A DNA stretch of 64,000 nucleotides from Steinernema hermaphroditum (Eukaryota; Nematoda; Chromadorea; Rhabditida; Steinernematidae): assembly GCA_030435675.1 (NCBI GenBank), contig CM059622.1:6386001-6450000 (forward strand). Direction: 5' to 3'. Every line of letters starts with the position of its first letter. The stretch's first letter is position 1. Under the pieces are notes generated by a model. The model was not told the origin of the DNA, searched no databases, and saw only the letters and a list, made by a program, of their open reading frames with translations. Made by a program: the position numbers and the translations under genes. Shown piece after piece: positions 24,523 through 35,580 of this stretch.

Positions 24523-27500
24523 GATCGCAATTCGACCAAAAAAGTCATCGAGTCCGAGTCCGGACTCGAGAAAATTCGTCGGACTCGATCGAGCAACGTG
24601 GTAGTCAACAGGTACAAAACTACCACGAAAGCCCCGGAAGATGGTCTGCACCGCGGCCTAAAACTCGCCAATGGACTGAAAGTTCTTCTTGTAAGCGACC
24701 CTTCTGCCGAGAAATGTGGCGCCGCGATGCACATCGGTGCGGGCGGTTCGTCTGACCCGGAAGAAGTTCCGGGAATCGCCCATCTTTGCGAACATATGCT
24801 GTTCATGGGTTCGGAAAAGTATCCAATCGAACACAATTTCAGCCGTTTTATAAGACAACGTGACGGCCACTACAACGGCCACACATATACTTTTATGACT
24901 GAGTACTACTTCGATATTGCTCCGAAGCACTTAGAGGTGAGACGAGCAGATAGGAGAGCTTCTGAACCTCTTTTAGGAAGCCCTTGACAGATTCATCCAC
25001 ATGTTCATCTCCCCTCTCTTTACTGAAAGTGCGCTGGAAAGGGAAGTCCAGGCTGTCGACTCTGAGTTCAAGGACTTTCAAGCGTTCGATGCTCAACGAG
25101 AGAATAAAATCGTGGGTTCCCTCTCGCGAACAGGCAGCAGTGTCAGCAAATTCATCTGCGGCAACATCGACACTCTGTGGAACATTCCGAGGGCGAAGGA
25201 TATCAACGTCAGAAGCGAAGTGATCAAATTTTTCGAAACGCATTACTGCGACACAAAGTGACTCCCTTCTTGCGATTTTTAAAGTCTTGACGCTTGTCAT
25301 CGGGTCTTCCAAGAATGTCTAAGCTGTCTAGAAGACAAAGAACAAACAAGACAGTTTTGAAGGAGACAATCGTTGTGTTTGTATGTTTCCGAGACAGATA
25401 CTGTGCAAAATATGCAAAAGAGCAATATTACAGCTGTGTCTGTGTGTCTCCCAGACAGCGAGCCCCGTATTCATTTTTCCGCACGGCGTAAGATTCAGGC
25501 TTGGCTTAAGCTCCGGCTTAAACTTTAGAACAAAAAAAGGCTTAAACTTCATTGATTTACAGCCAGCTCGAAGGGAGCATCCCTACTTGCTGCCCATAGG
25601 TTATATTTTGATCATGGTCGCTGTCGATCATCGAAAAACCTTGATCATCAAGAAATGTTTAGCATGTCTCTGTGCCTAGTGGCTGACTGGACCTTGGAAG
25701 ACCTCGAGCGCGCAGCTCTCAAAGCTCCTCTCCACGAGATCCCCAAAGGAACTGTCGAATCAAAAGTCCAAGACGAGCTGTTTTACGGTCCAGAAGAGCT
25801 GGGATGTCGGGTCGACATGGTGCCCAAAAAAGATGAACACTCTTTGCGCGTCGTCTTTCCCATACAAGGAGGCACTAAGTGCTGTACACGCATACATCTG
25901 AATTTCCGTCGGTCACTATTTTGTTTGAAGTATTGAAGTAGTGTTTCAGTATATCTCATGGACGAAGGAAACTTAAAGCCAACGCTGAAACGACGAGAAT
26001 GGGCAACTGCACTTAATACTGAGATTGTGGTCGAAAGAAGCGATTTTTCTCACGTAAACATCTGCATAACACTCACAGAAGAAGGTGTCCGGCACGTGGA
26101 AGAAGTCATCAAGTTGATATTCAGCTATATTGGAACGGTCAAGAATTATGACCTTCCAACCCTTAGAAAGTACTACACCAATTTCGAACCCAAGCACACA
26201 TTTGAAGTCGCCAAGCAGTACGCCCATCGCTTAGGCGAAGTCCCGTTCGAACGTGTTGCTGAACCGTACGATCCACAAACGCTCAGGACGGTTCTCAGTC
26301 AGCTCACACCCGACCGAATGATGTATCTGGTGAGGACGAGGGAGAACGCCCAACTGGAAGGACTGCAGAAGGAGAAGTACTACGGAGTGGAGTACAAGAA
26401 GACGAAGCTTAGCGCAGAGCTAATGACGAGGTTCGAAAAGGCCTTAGCCACCCCATTCCCGAGTGGGACAGCAGAACGCAGTGACTCCGGTGGCCCTCAG
26501 AAAACGAAAAGCGAAGATGCCACGGGGGCTGACTTGAATATGTAAGTTGACAACGGCGCTGGCGTGCAGTAATCTCTTTAGGGCCCATCCTGAGCTTCTG
26601 GAAGACAACGACTACTTTCGCATGTGGTACATGGGGAACTATTCCCAGAAAAGCAAACTCTATGCACTCCTGACATTGCCCAACATTCTTGGCGACCCGT
26701 TGAAGCAGATCACGGCACAGATTGTAGTCAAGTGCCTGCTGGTAAACATACTGCATAGAGAACAAGGGCTAAGGGATGGAATTTCAGCATGAAAAACGGA
26801 GACAACCACAAAATCTGAGCGTAGCGGTTTGCAGTCGAGGCTTCGAGCTTTGCTTCTCCTACTACGCCGACGTGTGTAGTGAATGTGCGAGCTTCGTGGA
26901 GAGAATCGTCGCCTACACTCCCAAAAAGGCCGTTTTCAACCTTGTGCTGAGAGAAGTTGTGAGGGTCTTGAAGAACTTCGAAACGAAATGGCCATGCGAG
27001 AAGAGCGAGTCTCTGCTGGACAGTATACTGACTGAAGGGAGCTCCACCCCCATGGAACTGCTGGAAGCTGCCGAGGTGATCACATACGACAGATTTCTTG
27101 TGTGTCTCCCACAGATATGGAGCTTCCTCCATCTAGAACTCTTTGCTTATGGTTACGTCATCGAAGAAGTAGGTGCCCTTCGCCGACGACGTTCAAACTT
27201 TGACCCTTCAGCAAGTTCGACAAGTAGGGCCTCGGCTCAGCGCTGCGATCGGACCGAAGCATCGAAAAGGGGCGTTACCTCCTGGAAGATTAGACCTCGG
27301 CAGAGAACTACTCATCCAAGAAGGGGGCTTCTTCTACGAGCACGAACAGCGAACCCACCCGAATTCGTGCAGGGACGTCTACTTGCAGACCGGGTCATCG
27401 GACATCCGCGACAGCTTTCTGTTGACCATGGCAGTGAAGCTCGTCGCAGAGCCGATCTTCGACACTTTGCGAACTAAGGAGCAGCTCTGCTACTATGCCC

Positions 27501-28073
27501 ACGCTTACGCACGCAAATCGAACGGAAGGCAGGGAATTCGCTTAGTCATCCAAGGGGGCCACAACCCGACTTTCGTCGAAGAGCGCATCGATGCCTTCTT
27601 GGAGAACTTCCTGGTCGCCTATGCCCCAGCTTACGGTATAACCTAAGATTTTCAGGGACACGTTCGGTCGATGAGCGATGAAGATTTCGAGAGATGTCGT
27701 GCTGCCTGCCGTGTTTCACCTAAATGTGAACTGGCTTTGCACTGCTGGAATGAGATCAAGAATAGACGATGTCGCTTCGATCTCGGTCAGTACTTGTCCC
27801 GTCCGAATCCATCTAATCGCGCTTCTAGATCTGTGGAAGACGGAGTCGAAAAACCAACTCCGGTGGATAACAAAGAAGGACCTGGTGGAGTTCTATGAAA
27901 AGAGGATTGCGCCCGGGTCCGCTGAGCGCCGGAAGCTCTCCATAAGAGTGTTCTCAGTCCCAGAAGCCAATGGAAGTGAAGAAGAGAGGTACGAATTCGC
28001 TAGAAAGAGAGTGACCAGCGTGCACGCCTTGAAGAAGAGTCTTAGCAGCCTCAGAATCTCAGAGTCTCAGTGA
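24523..28073 (+). CDS. M16 family metalloprotease (insulysin/IDE-like)
   Basis: Exons: 24523(?)-24936, 24977-25257, 25663-25883, 25950-26541, 26582-26741, 26788-27168, 27212-27613, 27656-27785, 27829-28073. About 916 aa are seen; human insulysin has about 1,019. The N-terminal domain carries the inverted zinc motif H-L-C-E-H (IAHLCEHMLFMGSEKYP) and the downstream Glu (REVQAVDSEF), so the site looks active. The C-terminal half keeps RTKEQLCYYAHAYARKSNG, the substrate-binding Arg/Tyr region. NMSLCLVADWTLEDLE joins perfectly across intron 2, which is 405 nt. Odd points: the conserved GHEGxGSLL segment is reduced to YLMDEGNLKPTL, and the donor after GGTK (GTACAC) is weak. The frame is open upstream to 24523 without ATG, so the first coding exon is not located. 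It probably degrades peptides in the cytosol or outside the cell. Confidence 0.82.
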
Positions 28074-28138
28074 TAGATGCCTAACTCATGTGTGACCCAA
28101 GAATAGCTAACTGATTCCGCGTGACTCACGCAATGTTA

Positions 28139-28144
28139 AATAAA
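28139..28144 (+). promoter_or_regulatory. poly(A) signal AATAAA
   Basis: An AATAAA lies 65 nt after the stop of the M16 protease gene. Confidence 0.55.
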
Positions 28145-28369
28145 TACGATGTGATCAAAACTTCGAGATCTCCATTAGCTGAACTTCGTAATTCATATCG
28201 AACTCCTTCCGAACTGGCAGGCGTTGGAGCGATCCTCCCCGAGGAGTTTCCTTTGTTTCCCAGAATTGTTTTCATTCCCATGTTTTAAGGGCACACTCCC
28301 AGTTTTCACAAATGATCACTTTGCACAAAGGATTAGCATCGCTTTTTCAAATCTAAATTTTAAAAAATT

Positions 28370-28830
28370 TCAAAATTTCCGCGACAATGTTTCCAAATTC
28401 CATATTTCTACGATGATTTTTTCGTCGGTCCGTCGATGCGTCATTAGTACCACTGCGAATGGGTTAGCTTCTCCCCCCTTGAGTCCAAAGATCCAATAAA
28501 TCTGCTTTGCCTCGTTTGGTGCGTGTTTGAAGGTCCCGTCGTCATATGCTGGCTGGTCTTCAGAAGGTAGGCTCCATATGTGAGATGAAAATCGCGATTT
28601 CCGGGGATTTGTGAAGAAACAGTCGCTCTCCGAAAACAGCATCCGACTTGTTCGATGAGTATCCGTTTAAGGTCAACTGGAATCGTTCCGGAATATTCTC
28701 GAGAGATTGGACAATGGCGAACTGTTGAGCTCGGGCACGGCGAAGAGATTGCTTGGTCCGAAATTTGTCGCCGCATGCTGCTGCTTTGATGTTATCGCGA
28801 ATAAGTTCCGTTTCCTCCGAATGCTTTTCT
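28370..28830 (-). mobile_element. remnant of a MULE-type transposase
   Basis: The complement reads AYDDGTFKHAPNEAKQIYWI then FGLKGGEANPFAVVLMTHRR, which resembles the DGTFK...QLY.IHG...G...P..YALL..KTE block of Mutator-like transposases. Frameshifts split it from related upstream sequence, so it is dead. The match is from memory of the family; no search was run. Confidence 0.45.
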
Positions 28831-28985
28831 AGAACACGTGTAGGGCTCTCATTGTAGGGGATCCGCTGTTCTTCCTCCTTTCTTCTTCATGTGTGCGGTA
28901 GCCTCTCGTCGAACTTGTATCCCATCGGAGTCCTCCTTTGCTCTCGGTTCGCAGACATGCGGCTTCTGGGGGTCCAGGGGATTCG

Positions 28986-29046
28986 TGAAGACGCTGAGAA
29001 GTGAAATCCCAGAGAGGTACCAAAGTGCTTGCCTAAAAAGTCATTG
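28986..29046 (-). pseudogene. fragment of chemoreceptor exon 3
   Basis: This stretch is almost identical to 32028-32090, the start of exon 3 and its splice acceptor in the minus-strand 7TM gene at 31241-32550. The flanks do not match. It is a short duplicated gene fragment. Confidence 0.7.
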
Positions 29047-29185
29047 TATGGCTTCACAGATCCCTCTTACCTAGAGGATTGAGGCAAATAATGTGACCGA
29101 TGAACTTGGAGGTGCCACCGAAGTTACCAATAGTTACCAACACCGAAGTTACCAGCTTTGTATTGAAAACGCATTTGATCGGTTA

Positions 29186-30651
29186 TATTGTGTTGGGGCA
29201 TAAATAATGGCGCATCATTCCAATAAGCGTTTCTATAGCATGAGGATACATATTTCACTAGAGGTATACAACGTTCAACTACACAGTCTCAGAACACTTC
29301 GTGGCCAGAAGCCTGGTCACTCCACTGTAGAACAAGAGAGGTTCTGGGTCGAAAAATTCCATTTTGCCCATTTTCGACGTAATTGCAAAATTTGGCTTGA
29401 TTTATTTGTTGTTGTTTCCGACACTCCAGTACAAGTAGCTGTTTGATAGAGCTGTGGGAGGCCTACATACCCAATAATTATCTAAGTCCCAGCTGAAGAT
29501 GAGTAGCAGTTTTGAGCGCAATCAAAAGTATCAAACATTGGATGCTCCCCTCGGACCCGGTGAAACGCCGAATCCGGTTTCTAGTTCTTGTCCTATTTTA
29601 AATATGAAAAAGAGATTTTCCTAGATACTAGGCGCAAACTGTAGCTGAGTGGTTGCTCTATCCCAAGAACACTTTTTACTTGCGCGCTTTTATAATATCG
29701 CATATAACATAGTGTAATATCACTTTCGTGGCCTGGTTCAGACCACAACTCAATCTTCGGCTTCATTTCTCTATTCGTATCCACAAGCAGTCCTGTGGAT
29801 CACACAGCTAGAGCCCCCTTGACCGTAGCAGACATGCAAAATAAAGCAAAAGATTGTCCTTTGGAAATAGAAATAAACGCAGGGGTCAATGAGATGCGCT
29901 GGCGGATCAAGGGGTCGGAAATGTCATGGGAAAAAAATCGAAGCTTCTACTTTCCACTTGTAGGCCAAGGCATCGTGGAAATAGTCACTATGACTTTGAA
30001 GCACCTTGGCTGCCCGTTCATGTTGTCTGTATATCCTTAGTTAGAGTTTGTTAAATCAAGAAGAAAGTTTACTTACTTCCGAGTCATGTGCTTTTTGGCC
30101 AAATTTTTAATCTTCTTGGAAATTGTTCGCACTGTGACCTTATAAGAACAGAGCGGTATGTGCACATGAAAGCTAAGCTAGCTAAGACATCATACCGCCT
30201 ACCAAATAAATAGTCCCTTGGAGAGGTCGTTGAAAGTTCGGTGTTTCAGATCTCCAGGTGGTGCTTTGCGGACCATGAACATAAAAAGACTCACAGAAGG
30301 CGGAGTATGTGCAGGAGGGGTATAGGAACCGATAGTCTGGGAATGTAATCAACCAGCCATACGAACGCACTAACCCACCTTGTTCCAGGTTTACACAGTG
30401 CGAAAATAGACGCTAAACAAAAATGCGCCATTATTTATGCCCCAACTCAATAAATGGCTTCCTCGGGCGGCGATACAGGCGTCCAAACGCTTTCTGAAAT
30501 TCTTCAAGATGGCCGCGATCATTTCTGGTAATTTCGTTCCATGCCTTTTCCAGAGCGCGTTTCAGCAAGTCAACGTACCTGTGTTTGACTGCTCAGGCCT
30601 TCTGCTCCATGATACCCCAAATGCGCCATTATTTATGCCCCAACCCAACAA
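29186..30651. mobile_element. Tc1/mariner-type insertion with nested end
   Basis: The core GTTGGGGCATAAATAATGGC lies at 29192 and its inverted copy ends at 30644. A second inverted-orientation copy sits inside at 30423-30446. Between 30446 and 30600 the complement encodes LLKRALEKAWNEIT and, after a frameshift, EMIAAILKNFRKRLDACIAA, the usual C-terminus of Tc1 transposases. The outer ends abut TA. The related sequence near 33330-33370 joins the two flanks directly and looks like the empty site. The element is inactive. Confidence 0.65.
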
Positions 30652-31125
30652 TATAAACCCGATTGCGTGGAAGCAATCTGAGAAGGTGTCCGTGACCTCG
30701 ACGCGAAGAAAACGACGAGGAGTGTGTGGGGATCGTCGGAACTGTGTAGATATCTATAACCTGGATTGGCAACACTTCATCCTAAACGGATACTCCCATG
30801 AGAAAGATAAACATGCAATTGCCTAAATGATTCTGTTTCATGTCGAAGATAGTGAACGCAGAGAATATCGGAAAGCGACAAGTCGAGAGGGTAGCATGAT
30901 ACAGAAAAACTATGATCATGACAGGATCGGAGTCTATTTATGGGAACAAAACAAGTCGATGTGCCAAGTCATTGTCGAGGATCAGTGATGTACATGAATA
31001 GGAAACAAGTTACTCTCCCGTCGACAGCCATAAAAACGATTCTTGCAACGTGGTTACACAATCCATGGCCGTTGTTTCTGCAGTTCGATGCCACAAACAT
31101 TCTATTCTATATCGCCTTTCATCAC
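30652..31125 (+). repeat. 474-bp direct repeat, copy 1
   Basis: Starting TATAAACCCGATTGCGTGG, this matches 33363-33836 over 474 bp with few substitutions and no net indel. It contains no convincing gene, although frames of 80-130 codons stay open in places. Confidence 0.85.
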
Positions 31126-31240
31126 AGAGGTTCACACATTGTCGTAGAGCTGCATTTCAGGACTGTTTTCATTCCTATGTTGTGATGTACCTTTGTTAGA
31201 AAAGAGTAAAAATCGCGTTTACTCAAGTGTTGCTGGGGGG

Positions 31241-32550
31241 TCACTGTCGTGGTTTCTGCTCCGGGATGATTGCTTCTTCAATGTAGGTTCTCCTGGCAGC
31301 GCCATTTGCAGAGTCCGTACGGGTTGTGTGGATAGAATTGATGACCAACACTTCGGTCCCACGTTTGTGGAAGCACATGGCCACCACGAAGTTTCGGTAG
31401 TTACCGAAGGCAAACAGGGTGCAGAAGGTCAGAAAGATCAACCGCAACTGAAAGGACGTCTTCTAGAGGAAAGGGCCTGACAAACCTTTTCGTTGTACCA
31501 CTGAACCGTTCTGATGCAACTGTAGAAGGGAGGGTACGTGGAGGTGAAGAAGGAGATGACTTGGCAGATGCAAATAACTGGAAGGTCGGCGCACTTATGT
31601 CAACGGGAGCGATCCTACCGATGACGACGATGTTCAAGATATTCGGTGGGGTACAGTAAACCAGCACAGAAACGAGCTGGCTCCTGCGGTCCTGCTCCGC
31701 TCGCACGTGGTTCGACGTCTTACTGTAGTGCCTGATGGCGATACAGGACTGGAAAGACAGGTGGATTACTCAAAGTTGTTATGACGGGCATGAGGACGTG
31801 TGTTTTCCCAGGTGGAGAGTGTAAAAACAGTACTGGGAAGGGTGGAGTACGTGGTTTGATGATGATCAGCCTATGCAAATTTCACATACCATAACGTAGA
31901 AAAAGACCATGAGTGCGAAAGGACCGACAATCGTCGCCTGTACCGTAAAATACAAGACGCCGTAGACGACTTCGAGAATCACGTTCTCACGTAAATCTAC
32001 AATGCTGAGAAAGATGCCCAGGGCGCTTGTCAAGACGCTGAGAAGTGAAATCCCAGAGAGGTACCAAAGTGCTTGCCTAGAAAGTCACTCTATGCCTCCA
32101 CTGATTCCTCTTTCCAACCCGTCTCTGAAGTAGAGGTTGAACTTGGCGGGATTTGTGAAGAGGAGATAGCTCATGAAGGCCATGACCAAGGCGAGGAGTT
32201 CGTACTGCGTCTGAGCTATGTTTCGAGAGAGCTTGTAGAAGAAGTACAGCCAGTTGATCCTAGAAAGAACTGCTCACTCTTCGAGGAACCCGTTCTGCAC
32301 GGTACTCGGGATAGTAGGTCACCTTCATGTCGACTAGGCCTGCACAACGAAGGGAGTCGTAGAGAAGACTGAGGACCTCGGCCGGCACGTAGGACAAAAA
32401 GAGGAAGATAGTGTAGATGCGGGATATTTCGTTCGACTTTAGTCGGAAGGAAATGAAGAGAACGAGCGAGATGAGAAGAAGGTTGAGGACGGCGATGGCG
32501 AATCCGAAGATGTCCTCGAAGTCGAAGGCGAGTCTCTGTGTACAATTCAT
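31241..32550 (-). CDS. seven-transmembrane chemoreceptor, paralogue family member 2
   Basis: Six exons (32550-32306, 32259-32119, 32076-31890, 31748-31619, 31577-31486, 31447-31241) encode 333 aa. Exons 2 and 4 have exactly the lengths (141 and 130 nt) of member 1. Spans include AIAVLNLLLISLVLFISF, IYTIFLFLSYVPAEVLSLLY, YELLALVMAFMSYLLF, YLSGISLLSVLTSALGIFL, VQATIVGPFALMVFFYVM, VSVLVYCTPPNILNIVVI and LRLIFLTFCTLFAFGNYRNF. The basic loop is RAEQDRRSQL. Donors GTACCG, GTTGGA and GTTTGT are non-consensus but fixed by phase and paralogue. The gene is intact. It lies between two copies of a 474-bp direct repeat. Confidence 0.8.
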
Positions 32551-33065
32551 CGGACTGAGGCCAAATCGATGCGACTCTAACCATCAGCAGATTGAAAAGT
32601 AGGCGTTCTTGGCCATTACGAGCGAAAAACACCTGCGGCACGTCCTTAATTAGCACGAGCTCTGTCAGGAATAGGACAACTATGCGGATATCTCTGCTTC
32701 ACCACGATGCAAAAGTGCTTCTAAAGGATGCCTCCAATCTGCAAGTGGCGTTTTTGAACACTATGTTGCCGTTGTCTTCTTCAAATGTTCAAGTTGAAAG
32801 ACAGTTCTGAGGAACGCGAGCCCCTACTTGTACATATTTAATTACAGCCTTCGCTTATATCGAATGTGTTGGGATGGCAATCAGCATTTAGGGAACGACT
32901 TCCACGAACAGTGAATCGCGAACCGAAAAACGACTGTGTGTACTTCCTCGACTTGCTTTAGTGGATCAATGTCGTGTTCGAGACACAGCAATTACTAGTA
33001 TTTCCCCTCCGCGCTATGTAATCCCCTTGGGCACTGTAGTCTCATAACAAGTGTGTATTACAGGG

Positions 33066-33125
33066 TTAGTACGTGGTGTAGCGAAAGCATAACGAGGGGA
33101 GAGGAGAGGGAGATAAGGCTGGCTG
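33066..33125 (+). repeat. 60-bp direct repeat, copy 1
   Basis: Begins TTAGTACGTGGTGTAGCG and runs through a purine-rich GAGGGGAGAGGAGAGGGAGA stretch to GGCTGGCTG. It is identical to 34085-34144 except for one base. The GTGGTGTAGCGG core resembles a Pol III A box. Confidence 0.8.
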
Positions 33126-33362
33126 CTTTTAGGGAGGCGGCGCGGAGCGACCACTTAAGGGTGAGGCTGCTGGGCAGACTGCCGCGGGCAGCGAGCGGGC
33201 CGCGCGGGCAGATGCGCGCGTGGGACGGGAGCGCGGGGCCACGCCCCGACAATCAGCACTTGGGAAGGATTTATCCTTCAAAGTGAAGCTGTGGAACAGT
33301 CGAAGTGACCTTTCAAGGGGATACCTTTTTATTGAAAGAGCATTTGATGTGTTATAACAAGA

Positions 33363-33836
33363 TATAAACCCGATTGCGTGGAAGCAATCTGAGAAGGTGT
33401 CCGTGACCTCGACGCGAAGAAAACGACGAGGAGTGTGTGGGGATCGTCGGAACTGTGTAGATATCTATAACCTGGACTGGTAACACTTCATCCTAAACGG
33501 ATACTCCCATGAGAAAGATAAACATGCAATTGCCTAAATGATTCTGTTTCATGTCGAAGATAGTGAACGCAAAGAATATCGGAAAGGGACGAGTCGAGTG
33601 GGTAGCATGATACAGAAAAACTATGATCATGACAGGATCGGAGTCTATTTATGGGAACAAAACAAGTCGATGTGCCAAGTCATCGTCGAGGATCAGTGAT
33701 GTACATGAATAGGAAACAAGTTACTCTCCCGTCGACAGCCATAAAAACGATTCTTGCAACGTGGTTACACAATCCATGGCCGTTGTTTCTGCAGTTCGAA
33801 GCCAAAAACGTTTTATTCTATATCGCCTGTCATCAC
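33363..33836 (+). repeat. 474-bp direct repeat, copy 2
   Basis: Second copy of the repeat at 30652-31125. The left flank (TATTGAAAGAGCATTTGATG, about 33329) also matches the sequence left of the Tc1/mariner insertion at 29160. The duplication is thus longer than 474 bp and was later split in copy 1. Confidence 0.85.
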
Positions 33837-34084
33837 CTAGACACTACATTAGATACAAAGATGAACAGATATGTGACCTTAGAGGGTTGTTTTATCACAA
33901 AAAAGGCAAACAATCGGATCTGTCGCCACGTCAAGAATAACAATCACAATCAAATCACGAATAGCACAACTTTGCCAGAGCGTCATTTGCATGAGCACTC
34001 CTGAATCGGCTATCGATCGGACCAATCGTTGGTCATAATTACAGTGTCGACAGGATTGTCATTTCGTTGAAAGATTCACAATAA

Positions 34085-34144
34085 TTAGTACGTGGTGTAG
34101 CGGAAGCATAACGAGGGGAGAGGAGAGGGAGATAAGGCTGGCTG
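34085..34144 (+). repeat. 60-bp direct repeat, copy 2
   Basis: Second copy of the 60-bp repeat, 960 bp from the first and in the same orientation. The two bracket the second 474-bp repeat copy. Confidence 0.8.
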
Positions 34145-34268
34145 GTTCGTGATTTTGATAAGTACTGGCGTATTCTATTTTTCGATCGTCTCTCAAAAGT
34201 CGTCTGTACTTTCACCGAATCATTATGTTTTGAGGGTACTTGGGATGTGCACACCATCACAAGAAACA

Positions 34269-35580
34269 TCAGAAGTAGCTAGGATGGCTGTGGGTCGGGC
34301 CTTCCATGGGGACGACGGAAATGCTGCGAATGCGGCATCCGAAGATCATGGTACGGTAGGGCCGAAAGGCGACGACGGTGCAGAGGGAAAGGATGACGAT
34401 CCGGAACTGGAAGAAGGCTGGTGGGGAACTTCAAATGGAGACCCTTACCTGTTTGGCATAGATGGACCACTTTCTGAGTGAATTGTGGAACTGCAGGGCG
34501 GCGATGGACATGCTATGAGGTCCAACTGTTGCTCTGTATGTGTCAAGGCAGCCGGACACTGAAAGAGTACGGTAATTGAAGTTTGTGACGGGAGCGAATT
34601 GGCTCTTTAAAGATTACCGAAAAGAGATTATCCCTCGTTAGATGAAATAATGCTTTCCTAGAAGACGATATGAATTCATCGCCAATTAGCTTTTTTCACT
34701 GCCTAATAGCTTTCCTTAATAGAGGTTGAACTCTTACCGACAACAGGGAAGTGTAGGATCTGAGGAAGAAGGAGAAAGCAGATGGCCGAGATGAGGAGCT
34801 CCCTGTTTTTCGAGAAGAGCCTTTTGTCGGCGATCTTCCGATGCGTCTTCCAATCCCAGATAAGCTTCAAGATGCTCTGAAAACCTTCTGGTGGATGCGC
34901 GGTAACTTCAACATACCGCGGCCACAAGAATCCAAATCAACGTGTAGGGAACGGCGCGGAGGGACTGGATGACGTACTCGAGGATATCGGAAGTGATCGG
35001 AAGCGCCTCTGGAGGGGAGTCCGGGTACGAGATGAGGAACCCGTTGAGAATCGTCCATACGGTGACGAGAAGGATTATGGTACCGTAACCGGCGGCGAAG
35101 ATGAAGGGAAAGTTGCTGAAGTGAGTTTAGGAGGGAACCGCCGTGCGACCTACTGTTCGTAGACGGTGGTTTTGGCGAAGGAGAGGTTCGAGTACATGAT
35201 GAGGGCGAGAAGCAGGAAGATCAGGGAGTTCATCTCGTACTGGGCGTGCGAGAAGTTCTTGAAGATCATGAACAACCGTTCGGGCCATCTGAACATGCGC
35301 ATTTTACAAGTGGAAAGTCTTGAAGAGTCCCCTTCGATGAAGTCCTCACTTACTCCATTTTGACTTTGTTGTAGTTCTGCGTGCCATAGATGAGCAGGAC
35401 GATTGGATGCGTCACTTCTGCAGGTACGTAGGCAGAGAAGAGAGCGATCGTGTAGATTTTATAGAGATGACATCGTCGCATGCGGAACGATATGAACAAG
35501 ATGGATCCGATTATGAGGAGTCCGATGAAGAGAAGACAGAGTTTGGCGACGTCTACTTCTCTCTTCTGTCGGTCGCCCAT
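34269..35580 (-). CDS. seven-transmembrane chemoreceptor, paralogue family member 3
   Basis: Six exons (35580-35354, 35288-35154, 35115-34917, 34876-34738, 34558-34449, 34406-34269) encode 315 aa. Exon count and intron placement match members 1 and 2, but sequence identity is low. Spans include LCLLFIGLLIIGSILFISF, IYTIALFSAYVPAEVTHPIV, YEMNSLIFLLLALIMYSNL, GYGTIILLVTVWTILNGFLI, VPYTLIWILVAA, LLISAICFLLLPQILHFPVV and FRIVILSLCTVVAFRPYRTM. The YVPAEV motif in TM2 and the VAFRxYR motif in TM7 are shared by all three members. It is the most diverged copy. Confidence 0.78.

Larger units (their letters stand above)
28145..31240. other. repeat- and transposon-rich spacer
   Basis: No intact gene. 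This stretch holds a MULE-like transposase remnant, a fragment of a chemoreceptor exon, a Tc1/mariner-type insertion and the first copy of a 474-bp direct repeat, each listed separately. Confidence 0.5.
32551..34268. other. spacer with repeats
   Basis: No supported gene. It contains a 60-bp direct repeat pair, a GC-rich block (about 33126-33245) and the second copy of the 474-bp repeat. Confidence 0.5.

Noticed and set aside
27637..27655. Very short intron (about 20 nt) in the M16 protease gene
   Set aside because: Too short. Using the donor at 27614 gives a normal 42-nt intron and a better match to insulysins.
30652..31190. Open frames in the 474-bp repeats as genes
   Set aside because: The same frames are interrupted or altered between copies, and no domain or splice structure is visible.
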